A stretch of DNA of 64,000 nt from Trebonia sp963771985 (GCA_963771985.1 CAVYVO010000024.1:248001-312000), one strand, 5' to 3'. Positions 33,830 to 43,525 are shown, numbered from the stretch's first letter. Notes: a model not told the origin generated them from the letters alone. Made by a program: numbers and translations.

Positions 33830-34813
33830 CTATCCTGGCAGGGGCTGGTAGCTGGCTGGGACCAGGCTGACCCGCACGTCCAGGCCGTTCAGGCCCGCGG
33901 CGTTGAGGTCGCTGCGGAGCACGGCGAGGCTGGGGGCGGGGCTCGGTCCGGTAGCCTCGACCAGCACCTGGTCGCCGGTGGCGTTGACGCCGGTCACCGA
34001 CCAGCCTGCGTCGCTGGCCCAGCGCCCGGCTACCGCCTGCACGTCCGTTTGCCGGATGGCGGTCGTGTAGATCCGGTCCGAGCTGATCCACACGGGGACG
34101 ATCACCGCCAGCAGGAGGGCGGCGATGATGGCGACGGCGCCGCGGTAATGCAAGGCCGGAGCGGCCGCCTGGCCGAAGGCCCGGCGGACCCGGTACAGGG
34201 CCATGACGACGATGCCGCTGGCCAGGATGGCCGCGACGTTCGTGATGAACAGCAAGAGCGCGGCCAGGGACTGGCGGGGGGCGCCGGATTCCAGGGTCAG
34301 GCCGACCACGGCCAGCGGCGGCACCAGGGAGATGGCGATGGCCACGCCGGGCAAGGTGTCGGAGATGTCGGACCGGACCAGGGCAACCGAGCCCACCGCT
34401 CCGGTGGCCAGGGCGGCCACCAGGTCGGCGAGCTGGAGGGTGACCCGGGCGGCCACCTGGGCGTTGGTGGCCGCGACCACCGGGTAGGGCACGAACAGGC
34501 CCAGCAGCCAGCCCACCGCCACCACGGCGGCGACGCCGGCGATGACCAGCAGCAGGCACCGGCGCAGGTTGGCTCCGTCGCCCAGTACCACCGCCAGGAC
34601 AATTCCCAGGATCGGGGTCATCAGGGGGGCGACGATCATGGCCCCGATCACGGTGGCCGTCGAGTCGCTGACCACCCCGGCGGACGCGATCACCGCCGAG
34701 AGCGGGAGCAGCAGCCAGAAGCGGCTCAGGCGGCGGTTGCGTTCGGGGCCGTCGAAGAAGAGCTGGTCCCGCATCCGCGTGATATCGACTTGGGTCAGGC
34801 CGGTCACGGACAT
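33830..34813 (-). CDS. DUF389 family membrane protein
   Basis: A 327-aa membrane protein with the DUF389 core GVVSDSTATVIGAMIVAPLMTPILGIVLAVVLGD, followed by AIAISLVPPLAVVGLTLESG and about six membrane segments; a soluble domain follows. Function is unknown. Start 34813 has an ideal GGAGG site ending 4 bases upstream, better than the in-frame start at 34867. It is divergent from the alkyl sulfatase gene. Confidence 0.88.
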   Translation of the reverse strand: MSVTGLTQVDITRMRDQLFFDGPERNRRLSRFWLLLPLSAVIASAGVVSDSTATVIGAMIVAPLMTPILGIVLAVVLGDGANLRRCLLLVIAGVAAVVAVGWLLGLFVPYPVVAATNAQVAARVTLQLADLVAALATGAVGSVALVRSDISDTLPGVAIAISLVPPLAVVGLTLESGAPRQSLAALLLFITNVAAILASGIVVMALYRVRRAFGQAAAPALHYRGAVAIIAALLLAVIVPVWISSDRIYTTAIRQTDVQAVAGRWASDAGWSVTGVNATGDQVLVEATGPSPAPSLAVLRSDLNAAGLNGLDVRVSLVPASYQPLPG

Positions 34814-35062
34814 CGTTCCTCCTGCGGTGCCGGAGATCGGGGCCCAGCTGGGCTTGATCAGGGTCATTGTCGAGTACCGCCACCCTGGTTGTCAGGGGTG
34901 GGCAGCGGATGTGCCCAGAAGGTGGTCGCGGTCCCCAGGTCCTTTGGCACCTCATCGGCGGGACGTTGGTCCCTTGGGTGCGCCGGACCGGTTCGGGGAA
35001 TCTCATTAAAGGTGTGAGCAGCTGATTCGCTGCCTCGCCTCTTCTGTCTCGGGAGGAGAGAG

Positions 35063-36892
35063 ATGTCTGAGCAGAGCGCGACGACCGGGCCGGCTGCTGG
35101 TGATTTCAGTAACCGTAGTGATTTCACCAATTCCGACCGTGGCTTCATCGCAACGCTGGACCCGATGGTCATCAAGACCGCGGACGGCCGCGTGGTGTGG
35201 GATATGGACTCCTGGGGCTTCCTGGACGGCGACTGCCCGGACACTGTCAATCCCAGCCTGTGGCGGCAGGCTCAGCTGACCGCCAAGCACGGCCTGTATG
35301 AGGTGACCGATGGCATCTACCAGGTCCGCGGGTTCGAGATGTCCAACATGACGCTGGTCGAAAGCGACCATGGCGTCATCGTGATCGACCCGCTGATCTC
35401 GGCGGAGGTCGCGGCCGCGGCGATCGCCCTGTACCGGGCTCACCGGGGCGACCGTGCGGTTGTGGCAGTGATCTACACCCACGCGCACCTGGATCACTTC
35501 GGCGGGGTCCTGGGCGTTGTCGATGCCGGCACCAACGTCCCGATCCTCGCGCCCGAGCACTTCCTGGAGCACGCGGTGTCGGAGAACGTCTACGCCGGGG
35601 TGGCGATGCTGCGCCGCAGCTACTACTACGCCGCTATCGGCCTGCCCAAGAGCGCGACCGGCACCCTGGGGATCGGGCTGGGCGCGGGCGGGTCGACCGG
35701 CACGGCCGGCCTGATCGCGCCGACCCACTACATCACCCGCACCGGCCAGCAGGAGTTCCTGGACGGGGTCCCCATCGTCTTCCAGCTCACGCCCGGCACC
35801 GAATGTCCGGCCGAGATGAACTTCTACTTCCCAGACAAGCGGGCGCTGTGCATGGCCGAGAACGCCACCCACAACCTGCACAACCTGCTCACCCTGCGCG
35901 GCGCGCAGGTGCGCGACCCGCGGATCTGGTCCCGGTACCTGAACGAGGCGATCGAGCTGTTCGCCCGCGACTGCGAGGTGGCGTTCGCTTCGCACCACTG
36001 GCCCACCTGGGGCACCGATGAGATCGTCGCCTACCTGAGCCAGCAGCGGGACCTGTACGCCTACCTGCACGACCAGACGCTTCGGCTGATCAACCAGGGC
36101 TACATCCACAGCGAGATCGCCGAAATGATCGAGCTGCCGCCCGAACTGGACCGGGAGTGGCACACCCACGGCTACTACGGATCGGCCAATCACAACGTCA
36201 AGGCCATCTACCAGCGTTACATCGGCTGGTTCAACGCGAACCCGGCCCACCTGTGGCAGCACCCGCCGGAGGCTGCCGGGACACGGTACGTGCAAGCCTT
36301 CGGCGGCGTGGACGCGACGGTGGCCAAGGCAAGGGAATTCTTCGAGCAAGGCGATCCGCGGTTCGCCGCCGAGCTGGCCAGCCACGCCGTGTTCGCCGAC
36401 CCAGGCGACCAGGCCGCGAGAGAGCTGCTCGCCACGATCCTGGAACGGCTGGGCTACGGCGCGGAGAACGCGACCTGGCGCAACAGCTACCTCACCGGCG
36501 CGAAGGAACTGCGGACCGGCAACATCGAGCACACCGAGGTCAGCAGCGCGGGCCTGGCCCCGGCACTGACCATCACCCAGCTCTTCGACTCCATCGCCAT
36601 CCGGATCGACGGGCCGAAGGCCTGGAGCGAGCGGCTGTCGGTCGGCTGGCACTTCACCGACGTCCACGAGAACTACCGGATGGAACTCAGTAACGGCGCC
36701 CTCATCCACTACCCGACCACCGGCAACCAGGCAGCGGACCTGACGGTAACCCTGACCAAACCCCAGCTGGTGCAGCTCCTGGCCACCGCCAAGCCCGACG
36801 GGATCGAGATGTCCGGCGACCCCGCCGTCCTGGGGCGGCTGATGTCGCTCATCGACAACCCCGACCCCGACTTCGCGATCGTCACCCCCTAA
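35063..36892 (+). CDS. Alkyl sulfatase, SdsA1/BDS1 type (metallo-beta-lactamase fold)
   Basis: A 609-aa enzyme that hydrolyses primary or secondary alkyl sulfates to alcohol and sulfate. Zinc motif THAHLDH (His140, His142, Asp144, His145) and further ligands in AENATHNLHNL; then the helical dimerisation domain (REWHTHGYYGSANHNVKAIYQRYIGWF ... AELASHAVFADPGDQAARELLA) and a C-terminal SCP2-like lipid-binding domain. Length matches a secreted relative minus signal peptide; none is visible, so it is probably cytoplasmic. GGGAGGAGAG precedes the ATG. With the oxidoreductases nearby it can supply carbon and sulfur from surfactant-like compounds. Confidence 0.92.
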   Translation: MSEQSATTGPAAGDFSNRSDFTNSDRGFIATLDPMVIKTADGRVVWDMDSWGFLDGDCPDTVNPSLWRQAQLTAKHGLYEVTDGIYQVRGFEMSNMTLVESDHGVIVIDPLISAEVAAAAIALYRAHRGDRAVVAVIYTHAHLDHFGGVLGVVDAGTNVPILAPEHFLEHAVSENVYAGVAMLRRSYYYAAIGLPKSATGTLGIGLGAGGSTGTAGLIAPTHYITRTGQQEFLDGVPIVFQLTPGTECPAEMNFYFPDKRALCMAENATHNLHNLLTLRGAQVRDPRIWSRYLNEAIELFARDCEVAFASHHWPTWGTDEIVAYLSQQRDLYAYLHDQTLRLINQGYIHSEIAEMIELPPELDREWHTHGYYGSANHNVKAIYQRYIGWFNANPAHLWQHPPEAAGTRYVQAFGGVDATVAKAREFFEQGDPRFAAELASHAVFADPGDQAARELLATILERLGYGAENATWRNSYLTGAKELRTGNIEHTEVSSAGLAPALTITQLFDSIAIRIDGPKAWSERLSVGWHFTDVHENYRMELSNGALIHYPTTGNQAADLTVTLTKPQLVQLLATAKPDGIEMSGDPAVLGRLMSLIDNPDPDFAIVTP

Positions 36893-37432
36893 CGCCGATT
36901 TCCGTACCGTCACTCCCACCCCAGCCGTGAGCGATCAGCTAAAGTCCTGACCTGCTGTTTTGCAAGCGCCGGGACCTATGTCGGGCTGTCTTCGAGGGCC
37001 AGTACAGAGGCGGCGGACGCCTTGCTCACCATTGTCCGTCCGGGTGACACCTCGTCGAGTGCGCGAGAACGCCCAGTCTGAATCACCTCAGATAAGTATG
37101 AACAGGCACAAGAAGGGATCAACCGGGCACGGTCGCATCGGGATGGCCCATTGGCAGAACAGCCATACGACCGCTGTACCGACCCCACGGCTGACCCGGA
37201 AGTTGCCAGGCCGAACGCTACCTAGCCTCCGCGATCACCTTGTCCAAGGGGTCAAGGAACCGGCGCGGAAATCCGCGCTAACCGCCTCAGGATCGGCCTG
37301 AGGAGGGTCTTCGTCCGGTGCGCTCGCGGGAGAAGCCACGGTCCGTTCAGCTGAATGCTTTTGATTTTTCCGAACGGACCGTTGCTTCGCCCCGGGGCAG
37401 ATCGCTCCGTGCGCCGGGCGGGGATGCGTGCT
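36893..37432. other. Gene-free stretch
   Basis: About 540 bases between the sulfatase stop and the YihY gene. Short open frames show no family signal and no conserved repeat was found. Confidence 0.5.
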
Positions 37433-38407
37433 TCAGTCGGATGCGTCCGTAAGGGCGAAGAACCGGCGTATCCGGGGCGAGCGTCGAGCCAGGATCCGGA
37501 GCACGGGCAAGGAGAACGCGACCTGCGAGAGGCTCCCGTAGCGGTCGTAGATGGCAGCGTTCAGCTCCATCGAGATGATGACCGCCCGCCCCAGGATGAA
37601 GAACCAGCCGAGCGTCACGACCGTCGCGCCGAAGGCTCCGTAGAGCCGGCTGGCGTGATCTATGCGATCGGGGAGGTAGAGCTCGCTAACGGCGTGCATC
37701 ACGGTGAGGGTGAGCGCGACGAGCACACAGCCTGGCAGCAACGCACCGGGATCCTCGGTAGCCCGGGGGAGGAACATCGAGACGCCCAGCCAGGCGATCG
37801 CGTAGATCACAAGCGCCGGGAGAAAAGAGGCGGTCGCGGGACCAAGGCCGAAGGACTCCCGGATCCTGCTGATGAGAATCGCGATCACGCCTATGGTGCA
37901 GACAAGGCCCGCGACAGCGCCCACCGCGCGGAGCCGCGCGTGAGTGCCCGTCGGCAGCCCCCATGCGGCCGCACTTGCCGCGTACAGCACCCTGCTCAGT
38001 GACCGTCCGGCAACCAAGACGCCCCACAGGCCGAGCAGCACCGCGACCCACCGGGTGAGCCCGGGCTGCTGAAATGCCGTGGTGACCTGCTTCGCCAGGC
38101 CTCCCGAGATCCCGGCCTCCCGGTCCACGGAACGCGCGTCGACAACTTCGGAGGCGACGCCGGCCACTCCGATCGTGAGGAGCAGCAAGGGGAGGAAGAA
38201 AAGGAAGAGCCGGAACGCGAGCGCGCTGCTCATCACCGATCCCGCCGCCCGCCGATCCCTTCTGAAGGTGCCGACGACGACATCGACAACGGGGATGCCT
38301 TGGTACTTTGCGAGCCACCGCTGGGCGGTTGTCACACGACCCCGGGTCGCCGCGGCAAATCTCGTAAGGCCCGTGTCGTCAGCTGGCCTTCGACGACGCA
38401 CGGTCAT
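37433..38407 (-). CDS. YihY/virulence factor BrkB-family membrane protein
   Basis: A 324-aa inner-membrane protein with about six helices and the family marks SALAFRLFLFFLPLLLLTIGVAG, LPDRIDHASRLYGAFGATVVTLGWFFILGRAVIISMELNAAIYDRYG. The conserved YxxxGA and L-x-W-x2-L-x-A patterns are present. Its old name RNase BN is wrong; the role is probably transport or envelope related. GGGGGAG precedes ATG 38407. Confidence 0.85.
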   Translation of the reverse strand: MTVRRRRPADDTGLTRFAAATRGRVTTAQRWLAKYQGIPVVDVVVGTFRRDRRAAGSVMSSALAFRLFLFFLPLLLLTIGVAGVASEVVDARSVDREAGISGGLAKQVTTAFQQPGLTRWVAVLLGLWGVLVAGRSLSRVLYAASAAAWGLPTGTHARLRAVGAVAGLVCTIGVIAILISRIRESFGLGPATASFLPALVIYAIAWLGVSMFLPRATEDPGALLPGCVLVALTLTVMHAVSELYLPDRIDHASRLYGAFGATVVTLGWFFILGRAVIISMELNAAIYDRYGSLSQVAFSLPVLRILARRSPRIRRFFALTDASD

Positions 38408-38648
38408 GGACTCCCCCAAGCATCCCTGACAGCCGTTAGCTTGCTTCCTTCGGGAAGAAGATCCCGAGAGGTTGCGCGATGAGGCTGCCGGGCGCGGCGA
38501 CGGTGAGCGTGCGCTCGCCGCGCAAGGCGAGCACAAGCTGCTCAACAACAAACCGCTCAACGCTCTCCACGCCAGCTCCCAGGGGTTGGGCTTTAGCGGC
38601 CTACTTCAACTCACCCTAACCGGGATCGGCGGGTACCGGGCCGGACGC

Positions 38649-39395
38649 TCATGTCTGGAGCCTGGCCCGGCTTCCTGTTCCCCAGTAGAAGGGTCCTGCT
38701 GTTGAAGTGACCTTGATGTGCCAGCCGAGTTGGCGGAGCTGTCTTTCGAGGTCTGCTGGCTGGTGGGGGACTTTCACGAGCCGGAAGGCGGTTCCGTCAG
38801 GGATCCGCCGGCGGATGGTCGAGGAGGAGGGGCCTTCAATGAGTTCGTCCGGGGTGCGGTGTGCGTCGTCGGCGATGAACACGCGGCCCTCTGGTTTGAG
38901 GCAGTCAGCTACGAGTGACCAGAAGGATTCGAAGCGTTCGGCTGGGACGTGCGAGAGCCAGAAGCCGATGAAGACTGCGTCGTAGCGGCGGTCGGGCTTC
39001 CAGGTGAAGAGATCGGCCTGAATGAAGCGCACCCGCTCGCTGCCGACGCGGGCTGCCGCGATGGCGAGCATCTCCGGGGACGCGTCGACAGCGGTGACGT
39101 CGGTCGCGTAGCGGAGTAGCCGGCCGGTCCACATGCCGGGACCGCAGGCAAGCTCAAGCACGCTGCCCCTTGGCTGAAATGCCTCGAGCGCTTCGGCCAC
39201 TTCGCCGCCGCCGGGAAGATCCAGGCCCTGGTCCAGATAGTCCGCAGCCAGGGCCCGGTAGTAGGCGAGTTGCTCATCGAGGAGACGGTCGAGTTCCGCA
39301 CTGTCAGCTGAACTCATGCCGCCGCCCTGGCGCCCCGTCTCACTGCCTGCCGCACGATAGCCCCCAGCGGGAGCTTGATCCGATTCTGTGTCCAT
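38649..39395 (-). CDS. Class I SAM-dependent methyltransferase
   Basis: A 248-aa methyltransferase: VLELACGPGMWTGRLLRYATDVTAVDASPEMLAIAAARV (SAM loop and acidic strand), VRFIQADLFTWKPDRRYDAVFIGFWLSHVP, and CLKPEGRVFIADDAHRTPDE. The FIGFWLSHVP stretch is typical of a frequent actinobacterial small-molecule methyltransferase group. Start 39395 or 39317 cannot be separated well. The upstream end overlaps the decaying toxin region on the other strand. Confidence 0.85.
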   Translation of the reverse strand: MDTESDQAPAGGYRAAGSETGRQGGGMSSADSAELDRLLDEQLAYYRALAADYLDQGLDLPGGGEVAEALEAFQPRGSVLELACGPGMWTGRLLRYATDVTAVDASPEMLAIAAARVGSERVRFIQADLFTWKPDRRYDAVFIGFWLSHVPAERFESFWSLVADCLKPEGRVFIADDAHRTPDELIEGPSSSTIRRRIPDGTAFRLVKVPHQPADLERQLRQLGWHIKVTSTAGPFYWGTGSRARLQT

Positions 39396-39477
39396 GGACT
39401 CAACAATCAAGGTTGCCCCAGGGGCAGAGTCAACAGCGTTTCTTCCGTCAGTTCGTAGCCTGCGCCGCGTTGCCCTT

Positions 39478-39690
39478 CGCTCGGAGCCGATCGCGATACG
39501 CTCGTCCAGATCAGCCAGGCGATAACGACGCTTGCCGAGGAAAGGCCCGGGCTGGGCCATTGGTGGACACGATCAGCGGTTGAAGCTAGCGAACCTGAAG
39601 GAGTTGCGTCCCGGTTCGTCTGGCGGGACCGAGATGCGCCTGCTGTTCATCTTCGACCCGCAGCGCCGTGCGGTCTTCTTTAAGACGGCT
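39478..39690 (+). pseudogene. Decayed RelE/Gp49-like toxin
   Basis: Three plus-strand frames read in turn as LVQISQAITTLAEERPGLGH, then PLVDTISG, then KLANLKELRPGSSGGTEMRLLFIFDPQRRAVFF. Joined, they match phage-derived Gp49/HigB-type toxins (PF05973). At least two frameshifts and loss of the C-terminus follow, where the sequence runs into an 8-bp repeat. No antitoxin remains downstream. Confidence 0.65.
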
Positions 39691-39712
39691 TGGGCCGCCC
39701 ACCGAACCACAG

Positions 39713-39752
39713 CACCCCGGCACCCCGGCACCCCGGCACCCCGGCACCCCGG
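39713..39752 (+). repeat. Five tandem copies of CACCCCGG
   Basis: Perfect 8-bp tandem repeat at the 3' break of the decayed toxin gene. Being 8 bp, changes in copy number would alter any reading frame. Confidence 0.9.
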
Positions 39753-39954
39753 CACGCCGCGGCGAGCGCGGTCTGGTGGACGGCGCAGCCGGCAGGAACC
39801 CGCCAGCGATGTCCTCCGCGAATGGCTCGCTCGCGAGGAGAACAGGAACGCCGATCTGCTCACCCCGCCTCCCAAGACCCAATGCCGCGTGGCAACGGTT
39901 GATCTTGGCCGGTCGCCGGCTCCCCCTGCCGGTAAGCCTGCGCTGCGCGAATTC

Positions 39955-40108
39955 GGACATTAAAGGCATAACGGGCTAGTGTGCTACAGAATGTGACCGT
40001 TTCGCGCGCCCCGCCGCGGACTCCCGGCGCGGCTGGCCATGATGGCGAAGAGTTTTCGACGTTATAGAATGATTTACTTACGTTGGGAAAAATATTTTCG
40101 AGATCATT
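39955..40108 (-). repeat. Dispersed AT-rich element, copy C with its extension
   Basis: In reverse orientation, 40108-40037 is the third copy of the 72-bp element at 7284 and 13042, and 40036-39955 matches the extension after copy A (for example GGTCACATTCTGTAGCA). Alignment with copy A is ungapped across the core. It lies in a gene-poor stretch between the decayed toxin and the decayed integrase. Confidence 0.85.
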
Positions 40109-40497
40109 GCGCCATCTTTGCAATCGGTAGTCACGGACGGTTATAGTGGCGGCGGACGCGTCCCAGGGAGCGCCCGCCCCCGGAAGCCATGATCAACTTA
40201 ACGCCGACAGGCCCGGCGCTCAGCCATTGGCCGAGCCGCCCGTATTCTGCAGGAATTCCCTGAGGCGTTTCGTATATGCACATCGTTCGCCGGGCCTCTG
40301 TCCTTCGTCACCGGCGGAGCACGGTCCTTCGAGGACGTCAGAGGCGTGCGGCTTGCAGCAGGTCGTCGGTCAACCGGCCCTTCCGTCCGCCAGTCAGATG
40401 ACTCAGCCCAGCTGACCCCGGATTCTGCTTGATCATTCGGCTTGCACGGTCGTCGCAGCGGCCATGGCGCCGTGTACCGACTAGCCGTCTTGTCCGT
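40109..40497. other. Gene-free stretch
   Basis: No gene or structured motif recognised between repeat copy C and the integrase remnant. Confidence 0.4.
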
Positions 40498-41035
40498 GTT
40501 ATTGAGATGTTGATCTTCCACTACCTCCGGACCTACGTTGCTCTCGCGTTGGTCGCGAACCGGCCAAACCCGGGCGCCTCCCGGCAGGCTGTCGTGGAGG
40601 CGGCGCTGGTGCTGCTGGAGCGGATGGGCCTGTCCCCAGCGGACCTGACCGGCGTCCCGCAGGCCCGCAAGCCGGTGCCAACCTTCGCCGAGTACGTCCC
40701 GGTGGTGTCAGCGGCGATGAGCGACGGCACACGGCTCGTACTGGAACCGGGTCGTCGGCCAGTGGGGCGGAGGCGGACGACCCGGCGCGGAAGGTGGCCA
40801 AGCCGCGCCGCCTGCCGTCCGCCCGGCGGGCCGTGCCGGACACCCGGCTGGCGGAGATCAACGAGACGGCCGCGGCCAGGAGCGATGACCCAGAGCTGCA
40901 CACGCTGCTGCTGCGGCTCCACACCGGGACCGCCTGCCGCCGCGGCGGCGCTGGCTCTGCGCCCGGCCGGTCTCGCCCCCGGGCCGGTGCCTGATCCGGC
41001 TGCTTCCGTTCCCGTCGGGAAGCTGGCGGCCCGGG
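40498..41035 (+). pseudogene. Tyrosine integrase, N-terminal and core-binding part, frameshifted
   Basis: Frame one encodes LRTYVALALVANRPNPGASRQAVVEAALVLLERMGLSPADLTGVPQARKPVPTFAEYVPVVSAAMSDGTR, the core-binding domain of actinobacterial site-specific recombinases. A second frame continues KPRRLPSARRAVPDTRLAEINETAAARSDDPELHTLLLRLHTGTACRRGGA, the start of the catalytic domain with its first arginine region. Further shifts follow and the catalytic C-terminus is not here; a fitting C-terminal piece is at 43205. A 2.1-kb segment lies between them. Confidence 0.72.
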
Positions 41036-41093
41036 GTCTTGTGCAAAGCGGCAGGCCGGCCGCCTCCCGGGGTATCTTTGGCCCGGCCGGGCG

Positions 41094-41840
41094 TCAGGCG
41101 CCTCCGCGAATATGCGAGACGGCCTGTTCGGTCATCCAGACGGCGCGGGCGAGGAAGCGGTAGGTCGTCAGGGCCGCAAGGCAGGCGTCGCCGGCGGCGA
41201 GGCGCGGCGCGGCCGTCGCATCGCGGACGGCTGCGACCTCGAAGCCCTCCTCCGGAAGATGACGCAGGTGGGATTCCACGCAGGGGTTCGCGGCCATCCC
41301 GGCGAGGACGATCTGCGAGACGCCGCGCTTTCGCAGCTGCAGCGCCAGGTCGTTGGCCTGCGGGCCCGTATCTTGTGCGGCGAGGCGATGATTGCCGGCC
41401 CGCCGGGGATGAACTGCCTGAGCTGCCCGGGGAAGCCGGCACCGGACCCGGGCAGGCCCGCAGCAGTCAGCGGCCCCGGGCGTTCGAACATGGGAAGTGC
41501 CCGGATGAGCTGCTCGCCCGGGCCCCCGAATCGCCATTGCCCGTCAGCCGGGTACTCGCAGGGCGGCGAGACAGCGACGGTCATGCCGCTGGACCCGGCC
41601 GCCTCGAACAGCCTGGCGAGGTTCGCGACCGTGTTGTTCTCGGTGACGCTTTTGACCGAAGACCGGCCATCCGGCACCGCCGGGGCTCAGGAAGTCGTTC
41701 CGGGGGCCGATCACGGCCAGCGCCGCCCGGGGCCTGTCGAACACGAATCCCGCGTCGGGGAGGACCTGCCCGGCCTCCCGGCTGCCCCGCGGAGGCCCGG
41801 CTGACCCGCTCATGGCCGCCGCCTGGTCGATGTTACTCAT
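41094..41840 (-). pseudogene. Isochorismatase-family hydrolase, frameshifted
   Basis: Joined from three minus-strand frames: ALAVIGPRNDFLSPGGAGWPVFG, then SVTENNTVANLARLFEAAGSSGMTVAVSPP, then QANDLALQLRKRGVSQIVLAGMAANPCVESHLRHL. The last holds the family's cis-peptide and nucleophile region (AGMAANPCVESH, Cys in place). Breaks occur near 41660 and 41375. ATG 41840 has an AGGGAGAAAAGG site. Intact relatives are cysteine hydrolases of about 230 residues. Confidence 0.75.
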
Positions 41841-42487
41841 GGCCTTTTCTCCCTCTATGGGCGTGCCGGTTCTCCCGGCCGTGCCACGGCCGGCCTGGCG
41901 GGCTTCCCGCCGGGCGCGTTCGGGTTGAGCCGGTCCACGGCCACGGGGCCGTCCGGGTACTGTTTCGTTTCCCGCCCGGAAGTGATCGCGGCCGGGCCCT
42001 GCCGGTGATCGGCGGGCCGGCCCTGGTCTCAGGGTCACGCCCGGGGCCGGGCCGTCGCGCCCGTGTAAGTCCCTGGCCGCTACCCTGGCCCGCCGGCCGG
42101 GAGCGGTCCGGCCAGCTCTCGTGACGATCCGTGCCACCAAGCCGGGCAAGAACCCGCCCGGCACGGCCGCCGCGCTGATCAGGACCACCTGGCCGGGCTG
42201 GCCCGTCGCTGCGGCAGGTGCCCGGGCGCGCGGTGGTCATGATCTTCTGCTGTCTGCGGGCCTGTGCCGGTCAGATTGCCCGTTACCGGGGAATGAGCAT
42301 GGCGCGAGCATGCGGTTTCGCCGCCGGCCCCTCGGTACACCGGGCACCGGGTCTTGGCCGGAGCCGGGGGCATCTGGCCGGATGAGGCGTGTCACGAAGA
42401 TCCCGGACCCGTTGCTGTAGGTCGGCATGCCTGTGATCGCGATGGCGCGACGCCGGGCAGGCGCTGCCGGCGGCCGCCGTCACGCCG
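41841..42487. other. Gene-free stretch
   Basis: G+C-rich sequence with only chance open frames between the isochorismatase remnant and the short tRNA-Gly fragment. Confidence 0.4.
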
Positions 42488-42515
42488 CATCGAACCCGCA
42501 TGGCCAGCTTGGAAG
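42488..42515 (-). repeat. tRNA-Gly(TCC) fragment no. 2, short
   Basis: Retains only the anticodon loop to T-loop part of the fragment (28 bases; minus strand begins CTTCCAAGCTGGCCATGCGG). The acceptor end has been lost or replaced. Same family as the fragment at 23014, but less complete. Confidence 0.6.
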
Positions 42516-42824
42516 ATCGGTATGGGTCCGTCCGTCTTGACGTGCTGATACATATGTACTGGTCACGAGCGTCCGATGATCCGCTGTTGACCGTGAGTGC
42601 TCTTGAATCATCGGGGCATCTGGCCCGTGCGTGGCCCGCACTCGGGCCTGACCGCTCGCTTGTAAGGCACTGCCAATCTGTCGGTCACCGTCGCTCACCT
42701 GGGAGTTCGACTTCCCGTGTCACTGGCTCAATCGTCGAGTGCCGTATGTCGTTGTGGTCAGCCTTGGTGGTCAGTCCCCCGATAGCCGAGCCGGACGACC
42801 GGCTGCGTCGCTCTTGCGATTCAT

Positions 42825-42850
42825 CTATCAAAATGATATCATATTGATAG
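42825..42850. promoter_or_regulatory. 26-bp near-perfect palindrome upstream of a membrane gene
   Basis: Starts CTATCAAAATGATATC and ends ATTGATAG; arms match except for one base pair per side, centred on TGATATCA. It is AT-rich in a G+C-rich region and ends 43 bases before the ATG at 42893, where it would overlap a promoter. Binding by a dimeric repressor is likely; no regulator gene adjoins it. Confidence 0.7.
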
Positions 42851-42892
42851 GTGGTCGGGTGGCCGACACCGCAGCTGACGGGAGGTATCCCG

Positions 42893-43195
42893 ATGGACGA
42901 GCCGAATGACAACACCGGTCCGAAAGGTCTGCGCGGGTGGTGGGCATCTCCCCCGCGATCCGGCATGCAACGCATAATCGCGCCATGGGAGTACCGCCAC
43001 CTCCGTGGGGTCGCGCGCGTGCGCATTGCCGCTGGTACCGTCTTGGTCGGCCTTGGCGCCGTTACGCTCGTGGGGGGTTCCTTCACAACGGAGGCTGTCG
43101 GGTGGGCGATGCTGTTCCTGGCGGCGGCGGCGGGAAGCTTCGCGTGGGCCGCCTGGGACCTGGCTATCGCTCGTTCCGCATCTGCCCGAGCCTGA
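42893..43195 (+). CDS. Small two-helix membrane protein
   Basis: A 100-aa protein: soluble head MDEPNDNTGPKGLRGWW, then helices VRIAAGTVLVGLGAVTLVGG and AVGWAMLFLAAAAGSFAWAAWDLAIA. GGGAGG precedes the ATG by 7 bases. No family is recognised. It is probably real because of its ribosome site and the palindromic promoter region. Confidence 0.65.
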   Translation: MDEPNDNTGPKGLRGWWASPPRSGMQRIIAPWEYRHLRGVARVRIAAGTVLVGLGAVTLVGGSFTTEAVGWAMLFLAAAAGSFAWAAWDLAIARSASARA

Positions 43196-43204
43196 GCCTG
43201 CGGT

Positions 43205-43454
43205 CGGTAATCGATGGAGGTTCGCCGCGTGCGCCGCTGTCGGAGTCCCCGGCGCTCACTTTCACGATCTCTGCCACACGGGCGGCACGCTCGCCAGTTC
43301 GACCACCGGCGCGACCACCAGGGAACTCATGACCCGGCTCGGCCACTCCAGCACTCACGCGGCAATGATCTACCAGCACGCCACCCGCGGCCGCGACAAA
43401 GCGATTGCCGATGCTCTCGGGGCGCTCGCGGATAAGGCCAGGAACGGCTCATGA
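43205..43454 (+). pseudogene. Tyrosine integrase, C-terminal catalytic fragment
   Basis: Encodes GVPGAHFHDLCHTGGTLASSTTGATTRELMTRLGHSSTHAAMIYQHATRGRDKAIADALGALADKARNGS and stop. Relatives read HDLRHTG; here the catalytic arginine is cysteine (TGC). The LGHSS motif and the tyrosine (AAMIYQHA) remain. The tRNA-Gly fragment begins 71 bases after the stop, the normal layout for an integrase next to its attachment site. Confidence 0.82.
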
Positions 43455-43525
43455 TCTGCCCGTCAATGGCCCGCCAGCCGGTTCCCGTCATATGGCAGCG
43501 TTCGAAAAACCGCGTCTGACTGTGA

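Noticed and set aside
42660..42725. T-arm-like sequence GGGAGTTCGACTTCCC as another tRNA fragment
   Set aside because: The stem-loop does not have correct tRNA dimensions and no anticodon arm or acceptor could be matched.
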